NCBI GenBank assembly: GCA_028386065.3
Contig: JAKUCV010000897.1
Span: forward strand, 142,869-206,868
Direction of reading: 5' to 3'
From: Turnera subulata
Taxonomy: Eukaryota > Streptophyta > Magnoliopsida > Malpighiales > Passifloraceae
DNA length: 64,000 bases
Both the position numbers and the translations under genes were made by a program. Within the stretch, counting starts at the first letter, position 1, and each line of letters opens with the position of its first letter. Below, in pieces: positions 56,502 to 64,000 of the stretch. The notes beneath the pieces were generated by a model. That model worked only from the letters and a program-made list of their open reading frames with translations, made no database searches and was not told the origin of the DNA.

Positions 56502-58159
56502 CTAAGCAGGAACCAAGTTCTCTTTGACAACACCACCGCCCGGATCCTGCATCACCGAGTGACCCTGGCCCCTAACATCAAAGGCAACCTCCATACTCGA
56601 CGAAGGGGCCACTGTCGGGACATTAGACAGCAACGTATCAGACATAGGAGGGGCATTCAAAGCAATAACAGAAGGCACTAGGGAAGGAACTTCATGAGAC
56701 GGTAGAGCATAAGTGGCAGAAAAAACCAAAGGATCCCCAGAAGGTATCAACGGCAAAGTCAGGTCGTCCTTCTTACGACTGGTCAACTTTGTTTTCCCAG
56801 ATCGTCGTGGTTTTCCATCCGCCACCTGCAGTAAAGAATCACCTGTCAACACATAACCGTGCTCCCCACGGGACCGTTTGGTTGGAATAGAATTCGTTCC
56901 CATAGTGTTCTCACCAAGAGTGTTACCAAACACACCAGAGACCGAATCCATCTTCTCTTTCCCCTTCCCCTGAACCACCGACAAATCTCTAGAAACAGCA
57001 GCCGTATACATAGGAGGTACACGAGTACTAGAACCAGAGCCAGCCGCCCGCTGCACCAAAACTGGCTCTACCTCCAGAGCAGCAAACCGTGATCCTGTGG
57101 TCATCTTCTTCCCATTATCGCGGCCATCCGTAGAGTTGCCAGAGGGCACTCTCCGAGGAGCAGAACGGGTCCGAGGAGGAACTAGGATCCACTCACCATA
57201 CTTAGTACTGGAAGGCTCTTGCAACATCGTATAAGACACCGTGGGCGCACCATGAGAATCCAGGTCAGCAGTAACAGACGAGGCCGATGAGTTCCCTGGA
57301 GGAGCAGATGGTACCCCAGAAGTAGGGGCTCGAAACGGACAGATAGAAAGATTGTGCCCAATACGGTCACAACCAAAACAAACAATTGGGAAACTCTCAT
57401 ATTTGATATGGTACCAACGACCATCAACACACACCTCAGTATCCAACGGCTTCGACAACTCTAAGTTCCACAACAACCTTCGCGTACTTCCCCCTTTCCG
57501 ACTTCTGCGTGGTGCGATCAACTCTCACCATCCTTCCAATCCTATCACAAACCGTCCGAAGAATCTCTCGCTGATAAAGTTCTGTAGATAGTCCTGGAAC
57601 ACGAATCCATGCGATCACAGACGTTACCTTATGAGCCAAAGGATCAAAATTAGGTTCCCAAGGCTCCACAATAAGGTAGTGATCCATGATGACCCCAGGG
57701 GCCTTCAGTTAGGGCACGAAGACAATCCTGTTTTTCCGATAATCTCACCAGATAATAGTTGTTTTCGAGGTCAATGACCTTGAAACTACCCCGCAAACGC
57801 CAAAGGTTGGGAAGACGGTTACAAAGTGTTTTGAAACCCACAATCCGTCCCCATAGCCTAACAATAACCGTATCCTCCCAAAGCTTATTCAGTTTCTCAC
57901 GATATCAGCGTGACAGGTGGATCACCGGACCATGGTCTGTTGACTCCGACGTAATATCACCATCCAAGACATCAACCTCCGTGTTTACCTCATCCCAGAA
58001 ATCCTGTTCTCCAGTTGTGACAGCATCCCGAAACGAGCGTGGAACCTCCGTCCTAACTGGCGATCCGTGACCCTCAACAAACATCTTCGTATCTCCCAGA
58101 TCATCAGGGGGTGCCGGGCGCGGAGCCGACGACCCGCCTGCCAAAGGCGCCGCACTCAT
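56502..58159 (-). pseudogene. LINE ORF1 (DUF4283 and zinc knuckle), broken
   Basis: Starts MSAAPLAGGSSAPRPAPPDD. Frames shift near 57905, 57690 and 57500. The DUF4283-like middle includes YLVRLSEKQDCLRALTEGPW and VIAWIRVPGLSTELY. The zinc knuckle CFGCDRIGHNLSICP lies at about 57370. The C-terminal half is Ser/Pro-rich and open to 56502. Confidence 0.8.
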
Positions 58160-58180
58160 TCCAAAACCCTAGAATTCAGA

Positions 58181-58845
58181 GCGTCCGAAAACTTAGATAT
58201 TTCGAACTATAATTTTATCAAAACACATATTATATTCATATTATATTGTTTATATATATATATATATATATATAGGCCGTATATATAGTCTCATGACTCA
58301 ACACCTCTCTTCCTATTTTTACAATATTTTCAGCTTGCATGCGGAGATATGAAGGAGTGGAAGTTGGGGGCGGCCGAAGCTTCTATGAGACTCTGGAGGC
58401 CGCCTCTATTCTTTCTCGTGTATTACGACGATGGTGAACTAAGAGAGTATTCTTTTCTCAGAAATATGGGTCTTCTTCTCTTAGGTATACGACGGAGAGT
58501 TTTCTCTTCTTTGATTATAGCAGTACTGCTGCTAACCCTTTATTCTCTTAGGGGATAAAGGCGGAGAGTTTTCTAAGTTATTCTCTTAGGGATACGGTGG
58601 CGGAGAATACTGCACCTAGCTAGTTTTGCTCAAGCATGATGGATTAGCACTAAGAGTGCTTTTTTTTTTTTCGGCAGCAATACTGGTGCCTCCTAATTTT
58701 GCTCAAGTATGATGGGTTTGACCTGCGAGGCGAGCTTTATGATGTTGGGAATATGACGGATAATTTTCACTCCCTTTCTTTCTCTATTTTTTTTCTTTAA
58801 AAATTAGTTTTTGGAATGAAATTTTTAACTTCCCAGCATTACGAC
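58181..58845. other. Intergenic with microsatellite and short repeats
   Basis: (TA)n at about 58249-58273 and three copies of a TTCTCTTAGG...CGGAGAGTTTTCT unit at 58473-58609. TTTTGCTCAAGYATGATGG occurs at about 58622 and 58696 around a T-run segment. No gene. Confidence 0.55.
58473..58609. repeat. Short direct repeats (CTCTTAGG...CGGAGA units)
   Basis: Three imperfect copies of about 30 bp, each with CTCTTAGG then GGCGGAGA or GACGGAGA. Confidence 0.65.
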
Positions 58846-60809
58846 TGTAACAGCCCGGGTAAAATTTTTGATTTTTACCGGGACTGTAGAAGTCTTTTTA
58901 CCGTGATTTACTGTTGAATTAATCTTGGGTAATTAATTCAAGGTAAATCGGGAGTCGTTTTTCGAAACCGAGGGTTTTCCCGCGCTCGTGATTTTCCCGT
59001 GGATTTTTCGGAACTAAGTTGGTATTTTTCGGGTTTCGGAATTTCTCAGAAAATCACACCGAAAAATAACTAAGGAGGTATCTGTTATTTTCTGGTCCGG
59101 ATCGGACTCGCCCGTAATACAGACGATTTGTATTATTGATTACTCACATGTGGTATAGTGAAAAAAAAACACAGTTTAAAAGCAGAACCGGTGAAGAAGG
59201 AAGGAGGAAGGGAAGAAAAGAAAAAAAAGAAAGAAGAGAAAAAAAGAGAGAAAAGAGAAAGAGAGGGAGAGAAAAAAAAAAGAAAGAAAGAAGGAAAAAA
59301 AAAGAGAGGAAAAAATGGAAACTGGAAAAAGAAAAGAGAGGGAAAAAAAAGAAAAGAAAGAAGAGAGAAAAAGAAAAAGAAAAGAAGAAGAAAAAAAAAG
59401 GAAAGGAGAAGAGGAGGAGCAGGTGCCACAACCGCCGCCGAGCCGGACCCCCTCCCCTGCAGACCTCCACCCGCCTCGCCGTTCACCGCTCGTCACTTTC
59501 CTTCCGCCTTCGCAGAGCCGCCGCTGATCGAGGAGCCGTCGCGAGCAGGCCTGCAGCCGACGCCCGGATCCACCGTCCCTCCCCTCGCATTTCCTCTTCC
59601 CTCGCCGCGACACGCGACACCGCCGCCCCGAAGCGCCTCCTTGCTGCAGCACGACGACCGAGGCGACCACCTATAGCTGCCATCCCGCGTCGCGCGCCTC
59701 GCCGTTCATCCTGCTCCTGCGCCGCCGCCGGAACTCACCCAAGGTGAGCTGTGAAGAAGACAACCCGGACATGGGTCGCGGGTCGCCGGGTTGACCCGAT
59801 TTCTTGTGGGTTATGTCTTGGGCTGATTGGTTTTGGGCTGTGTTTCGTGGGCTGTGACTTGTGGATTTTGTTAGTGGGCTTGGGCTCGGTTGGGCAGATG
59901 CTAGGCCGAACCTTGGCGGGCCTGCTGCCTTAGTCTGGGCTTGGTCCTGTTCAGCCCAGTCCATTTAATTAAAAAAAACAATTTAGTTATATATATATAT
60001 TTATTTATTAATAATCTGATATATATTTTGGAAAAAATTATACAATTATTTTGAGAAAATTATTTCCAATTTAACTTTGGTATTTTCATTAAAATATAAA
60101 CATATTTAATTTGATAAATAATTAAGATTATGTTTAGGAAAACCATTATTAATTGGAAAAATATATATATATACCTTGAAAATAATTTCTGGAAATTAAT
60201 ATGTATATTATTTTCGTCTGGAAAATTTTGATGTGGTAAATGTATATAAATATGGATTTGGAAAATTAAAGTTAATTATATTTTGTGTTGGAAAATTAAA
60301 TTGTATATGTATTTAGAAAAGATAAATACTATATATATTTTCTGAAAAATTATAAATAGGTTATTATTTCTCTGGAAAATTATGGTAATTATTATTTTGG
60401 AAAAAAATATAATTATTTTATGAAAATATTTTGAAAAATAGTTTTAATTAAAGTATGGTACCGAAATTATATTCGGATATACGTACGGTAAATATTTTCG
60501 GTAAAAAATAATAATAAAAGATAAGTAATCGGGATGGGTATATTTCGTAAAATTGGCATCTTGACATACTCTTATGTGCATTTATGTGAGTACGTGTTGT
60601 TTATGTGAGTACGTGTTGTTTTGTTGTATAGGTTTTTGGATATCGGGCAGTTTCCCGAGGAGCCGGCGTCGGACCGGTCATAGTTTCCGAAGTTGAGTAA
60701 TCGACCAAGGTGAGGATGGATTTCCTTCAATATGTGCCTATATTACTCGGTTATTGTGTTTGGTGTTATTGCATTGTTGGATGCTGTGGTTTAGCTGTGT
60801 TTGGGTTCA

Positions 60810-61130
60810 GGATGTTTATCCCGGTGTTCTGTTTGGTTTTTGGGATGTTTATCCCCGTGTCGATTTTCTGTGTCTTTTGGAATAAGTATAATGGTATAAT
60901 TAATGAATTGTGACGAGGATGTCGATCTTCGGTATTTTGGTTAGGGATGTCGATCCCTGAGTTTGGTTTTTGATGACGGTAATATAATTATCACGTGGTA
61001 AGTAGAGGTACGACCGAATGGTTAGAGACTGTTTTGTGGTGGCCATGATCTGGGTTACTTGTGATGGACATGTTGATGCCGGTTTGATTGGGATGTTGAT
61101 CCCTGAGTTTGTTATTGGGATGTTGATCCC
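60810..61130 (+). repeat. Hairpin array, gypsy LTR 3 (GGGAT-N4-ATCCC units)
   Basis: Dyads lie at 60810 (GGATGTTTATCC), 60842 (GGGATGTTTATCCC), 60944 (GGGATGTCGATCCC), 61090 and 61117 (GGGATGTTGATCCC). Spacing is irregular and the loops vary while the stems hold. GTACGACC lies at 61008, inside the array, and at 61173, after it. Confidence 0.75.
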
Positions 61131-61330
61131 GGGTTCTTTTTGATCTGGCACTAGGAACAAGTTGATAACTTGGTACGACCCTAGCTTATCCGTGACGGAG
61201 CCCGGAAAAGATAAAATTGGAAATTGGATTTTTATTGAGTCTTTTCGGCTTTGGGTCGAGTCTTTTGGTTTGACTGTTGTGCTTGCCTTGAGTAATTTTT
61301 AGTGTTCATATTGTTGGTCTTTCCTTCGTC

Positions 61331-61379
61331 GGTGAGCACTTCGGACTCACCCCTCACCTGCGGGCTTTCATCCCGTAGG
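61331..61379 (+). promoter_or_regulatory. Paired conserved hairpins, gypsy LTR 3
   Basis: GGTGAG-N9-CTCACC (61331-61351) and CCTGCGGG-N7-CCCGTAGG (61357-61379), with the same spacing as in LTR 1. Confidence 0.6.
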
Positions 61380-61800
61380 ATGAGTTGTTTGTTGTACAGG
61401 TTTGGTGCATTCCAGACAGGCTGCTGCGTTATCCCTTGGACAGGGCTCGGATCCATAGTTTGCATCTATGTCACATACAGTGTTTATGTGAGTTTTATAA
61501 GTCTTCCGCTGTGCATGTTTTTACTATTATTGGGCCGGTTTTGCTATTTATGTTGTTTTACTATTTTAGGCCGTTGGGCCCGAGTTATTGTTGTATACAC
61601 TGTATGCTGGGCTTATCTTGGTTGGGTTGTCACAGTTCCGGCACGTGTTTACTGTGTACGGTAAATACGGGTCGGGGCATTTCATTTTGGTAGCGGAGCG
61701 GGCATTAGGTCTTGTCGGGCAGTCTTTGTGTATTTGTTGTCTTGTTTGCATAGTTCGCTCTAGTTGTTTATTATTTTATATCATTTAGTTAGTGCATTAT

Positions 61801-61845
61801 GGATCCAGTCAAGGGACGCCAGCTGTCGCGGAACATACACATAAG
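61801..61845 (+). pseudogene. Start of gypsy gag (MDPVKGRQ...), truncated
   Basis: ATGGATCCAGTCAAGGGACG begins about 116 bp after the LTR, like the MDPVGG start at 42501. The reading is lost within about 15 codons. Confidence 0.55.
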
Positions 61846-61965
61846 AGGTAATGATGCCATAAATAAGCGAAAATACAAATATTGTTAATATTGCTAATAT
61901 TTTGAGTACAAATAGAAATATTACATTGATTTTTGATATTTTATAAAATAAAAATAAAAATACAT

Positions 61966-62649
61966 TTAACGATTCGGAACGACGTTGACACGAAAGCTAT
62001 TTGGGTCGTTGTTGATGTTGACCGTGACCCTATCGCTCCACGAGAACCACATGCCGCCCATGTCGCTTTGGCCAGGAATCTCGAACCGGTTAGCTTGAGG
62101 GAACCGGAGTGGGATGAGACCGTGATCGTCCCGTGGTTGCCACTGTGTCTCCGTCAGAAGAACCATGTTCGGCTTATATTGGTTCTTCAAGTCCCTCAAA
62201 GTACGCGAGAACTCCTGGGCACGCCTTGCAACTCCTCTGCAGTTCCACACCAGTAGTCGTGCCTTTGGCCAGGTTAGAGGTAGCCGAGTCATTCTGGGCA
62301 TGCTTTGAGCCGTCATCGAGAGCTGGTAGTAGGCGCCTTGCTCCACAGTTTGGCAAGTGGACTCCAGGTTGAACTCCTGTAGCCTTTCGGAGATGAAGAA
62401 CATCACGGAGTTTGCCGATCCGTAGTATGAGGTCCTCAGTGTTCCATGGTCCTCTAGGAAGAACACCTCTTCCATGGGAGTGACGAAGAATCTTGAGGAG
62501 TAGAGCTCGTCGACAAAGACCAGACGAGGCATCCTTCCGAGCTCGTTCGGTAGTTCTTCAGCACGTTCGTTGACCATGCTGTATGCCAGACAGTTTCTCC
62601 TGCCAAGATTGGCACCTTCGACGAAGAAGACTGAAGATGGAGCAGGCAT
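61966..62649 (-). CDS. Hypothetical protein with partial LINE-type endonuclease C-terminus
   Basis: An uninterrupted 227-codon ORF, MPAPSSVFFVEG to VNVVPNR. I do not recognise residues 1-125. Residues 130-215 resemble the N-terminal third of an endonuclease/exonuclease/phosphatase domain as in LINE ORF2: LLVWNCRG (W135-G139), then PNMVLLTETQ (catalytic-type Glu 167), then GGMWFSWSD. The later catalytic motifs (GDFN, SDH) are absent, so it is unlikely to cut DNA. A TATAAAAG box lies about 110 bp upstream with a plausible 80-nt leader. It sits between two gypsy LTRs. It is open where neighbouring LINE ORFs are full of stops, which suggests recent origin or constraint. It could be a chimeric gene, a captured LINE piece, or a fragment of a LINE family not otherwise present here. 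Confidence 0.5.
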   Translation of the reverse strand: MPAPSSVFFVEGANLGRRNCLAYSMVNERAEELPNELGRMPRLVFVDELYSSRFFVTPMEEVFFLEDHGTLRTSYYGSANSVMFFISERLQEFNLESTCQTVEQGAYYQLSMTAQSMPRMTRLPLTWPKARLLVWNCRGVARRAQEFSRTLRDLKNQYKPNMVLLTETQWQPRDDHGLIPLRFPQANRFEIPGQSDMGGMWFSWSDRVTVNINNDPNSFRVNVVPNR

Positions 62650-62757
62650 GTTGTTTTAGACGTGTGGGGTTTTGTTTTACGAGCGTTGTGTTTTATTTGT
62701 CTGAACGGTTTGTTTGCTTTTAAATTGCTTTTAGTGATTTACACTTCACCGCTCCGT

Positions 62758-62765
62758 CTTTTATA
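62758..62765 (-). promoter_or_regulatory. TATA box before the 227-codon ORF
   Basis: Minus strand GTGTATAAAAGACGG, about 110 bp before the ATG. Confidence 0.45.
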
Positions 62766-62769
62766 CACT

Positions 62770-63110
62770 TACTGGGAGCGTGATTACCGTTTTTTATTTT
62801 CAAGATTTTGCTTTTTGAAAATTTACCGTTGCTTTCATTTATTGCTTGGTTACTTTACGCGATTTTCGTACTGCAACGCCAGAGATTTTCAGCCTTTTTC
62901 CATCTCATGATTTTTTTTCGCTCTGGCAACTTTGTCTTTTCTTTTCATGGTCATACTATAATTTTCTTGCATCCTTTATCACATGCATTCGTGACCGTTG
63001 AGACTAGATGGATGGGACCACACCTCGAGTAGAGCGCATGAGCGACAAGTTTACAACTGTTCGGAGATCGTGGAGAGATACGAGACCCGACAGACGTTTT
63101 TGGCTCATGC
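62770..63110. other. Upstream/intergenic sequence
   Basis: T-rich on the plus strand, then mixed composition up to the LTR start. No gene recognised. Confidence 0.4.
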
Positions 63111-64000
63111 TGTAACGCCCCGAATTTCGTTAATTGATTTTTTCAGAATTTTCGAAATTTTTATTCTAATTTTACCCTTGAGGAATTTTCGAGTTTTAGT
63201 CGAGGAAATAAATTACTATGCCTTGGAAATGTCAATTTTAAGTGGGTGTCATTCATGGTTCGAGTTCCGTTGGAAACGGATCCGAGAACGGGGTGAAACG
63301 CGAAGGTTAACGGAGGGTACCATGAAACTACGTCATTTTGGGACTGTTTAAACAAAAAAAAAAAGAAAAATAAGAAGCGCGTTGACCAGGGGGGTTGACC
63401 GCGCCTAGAGGACGACGGGTCGTCCACTAGGGCGGCCAACCCTAGCCGGCCCTTATCTTTTCTCTTCTCCTTCTCTTTTCTTTTTTCTTCCTCCTTTTCT
63501 TCTTTGGCCGCCGCCCCCATCTCCCCTTCTTCTCCCTTTTCTCTTCTTCTCTCTCTCTCCCTCTTCTCTTCCCCTCTCCTGTAACCTTCCCACGAAGTCT
63601 TCCTTCTCCCTCTCTTCTTTTTGCTCTCCCGTTCCTTTCCTCTTTCTCCTCTTCCGTTCTCTATTTCTCTTTTGTTTTTCCGGCACACTCAAGCACACGA
63701 GCCGCCGCTGCACGTCCCTCATACCTTCCGCCGTCGACGTCGAGTGTTGCAGAGGGACCGAGACGAGCTCGACTCGCCGCCACCTGGGTAAGCGCCGCCG
63801 TCGATTTCCTTCTTTCTCCTTCAAGCCGTCGCGAGTTGCAGAGAGGACTGAGTGAGGCTCGACCGGGTGTGACGAGGAGCACTGGAAATCGTTCCCGTCT
63901 TCCTCGCGTTACCGGTAAGTCGAGTCTCTTCCTTGTTTTCTTTCTCCTCCATCTCGGTTGTGGGTGCTGTTGTTGATGCACTTTGTTTTTCTTGTTTGTT
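63111..64000 (+). repeat. Fourth gypsy-type LTR, cut by the window end
   Basis: TGTAACGCCCCGAATTTCG at 63111 is a typical gypsy LTR start. The layout parallels the other LTRs: AT-moderate start, a TCTTCTCC-rich pyrimidine tract (63450-63690), a GC-rich block with CCGCCG motifs, and GGGTAAGCG and CCGGTAAGTCG that look like 5' splice sites. The sequence is not closely similar to the other three, so it is a different family. The end lies outside the window. Confidence 0.55.

Larger units (their letters stand above)
52212..58180 (-). mobile_element. L1-type LINE with RNase H, nearly full length, decayed
   Basis: ORF1 (58159-56502), ORF2 (about 56390-52275) and a short 3' UTR end in A10 (complement of 52212-52221, preceded by TTTTCAAC). 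A possible diverged target duplication is TAATTTATCCAAAC left of the tail against TAATTTTATCAAAAC at about 58211-58225; it is not exact. The 5' end is approximate. Confidence 0.85.
58846..61684 (+). repeat. Gypsy LTR, 2,839 bp (5' LTR of an otherwise missing element)
   Basis: TGTAACAGCCCGGGT...GGGGCATTTCA. A PBS-like TTTTGGTAGCGGAGC follows at 61685-61699. The first 38 nt after TGTA form a long imperfect stem (ACAG CCCGGGTAAAA against TTTTTACCGGG ACTGT, 58850-58887). The GA-rich then GC-rich block (59200-59740) ends CCCAAGGTGAGC. Then come a GGGCTTGGGCT region, AT-rich sequence, CAAGGTGAGGATGG (60707), the hairpin array and paired hairpins. No partner 3' LTR or matching TSD is in the window. 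Confidence 0.85.

Noticed and set aside
52212..58225. Exact target-site duplication for the second LINE
   Set aside because: TAATTTATCCAAAC and TAATTTTATCAAAAC are only similar, and AT-rich sequence gives such matches by chance.
59136..59747. 203-codon Lys/Glu/Arg-rich ORF in LTR 3
   Set aside because: Translation of a GA-rich tract and a GC-rich block, with no domain and ORFs in several overlapping frames.

Overview
This is nuclear DNA of a flowering plant, most likely a eudicot. The evidence is two intron-containing plant genes, a nuclear-type tRNA-Gly, and an AT-rich background full of plant transposon families: Ty1/copia, Ty3/gypsy with roughly 3-kb LTRs, L1-type LINEs, a TRIM and a Helitron. 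I could not name a species or genus.

Layout. 1-2.7 kb holds a decayed LINE RNase H tail split by a 1,041-bp TRIM with a clear target-site duplication. 4.4-8.6 kb is an eight-exon gene for the mitochondrial electron transfer flavoprotein alpha subunit (ETFA). 9.58 kb is a tRNA-Gly(CCC). 11.5-12.4 kb (minus) is a three-exon gene of the VASCULAR-RELATED UNKNOWN PROTEIN (VUP) type. 12.5-21 kb is intergenic, with small tandem repeats and a copia gag remnant. 21.0-28.8 kb is a complete minus-strand copia element with LTRs that differ at 4 of 357 positions but with an unreadable pol. 30.4-36.3 kb is a decayed plus-strand LINE. 36.8-50.2 kb is a stack of insertions: a ~500-bp-period AT-rich array, split by a Helitron (37477-48159), which is split by a minus-strand gypsy solo LTR (38943-47237, TSD TTTCT), which is split by an internally deleted gypsy element (39408-43963, TSD TTCGA). 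52.2-58.2 kb (minus) is a second decayed LINE with an RNase H domain. 58.8-61.7 kb is a third gypsy-type LTR followed by a PBS and the first codons of gag. 62.0-62.6 kb (minus) is an intact 227-codon ORF with a TATA box that ends in a partial LINE-type endonuclease domain. A fourth gypsy-type LTR starts at 63111 and leaves the window.

Two signals stand out beyond ordinary annotation. (1) All three complete gypsy LTRs carry, at the same place, an array of short perfect hairpins bracketed by GTACGACC-like motifs. The loop and stem sequences differ between LTRs, and stem pairs co-vary (G-C against A-T) between units of one array. Two further conserved hairpins follow. The unrelated copia element carries its own palindrome arrays (19-nt x7, 15-nt x5). 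(2) At least eleven places show a 10-20 bp insert, usually a few bases plus an A or T run, flanked by an 11-18 bp direct duplication. This is the signature expected of almost wholly 5'-truncated LINE insertions. One of them duplicated the 5' splice site of ETFA exon 7.

No operons apply here. The only genes I regard as probably functional are ETFA, the VUP-like gene and the tRNA; the 62-kb ORF is possible. Everything else is transposon-derived or intergenic.
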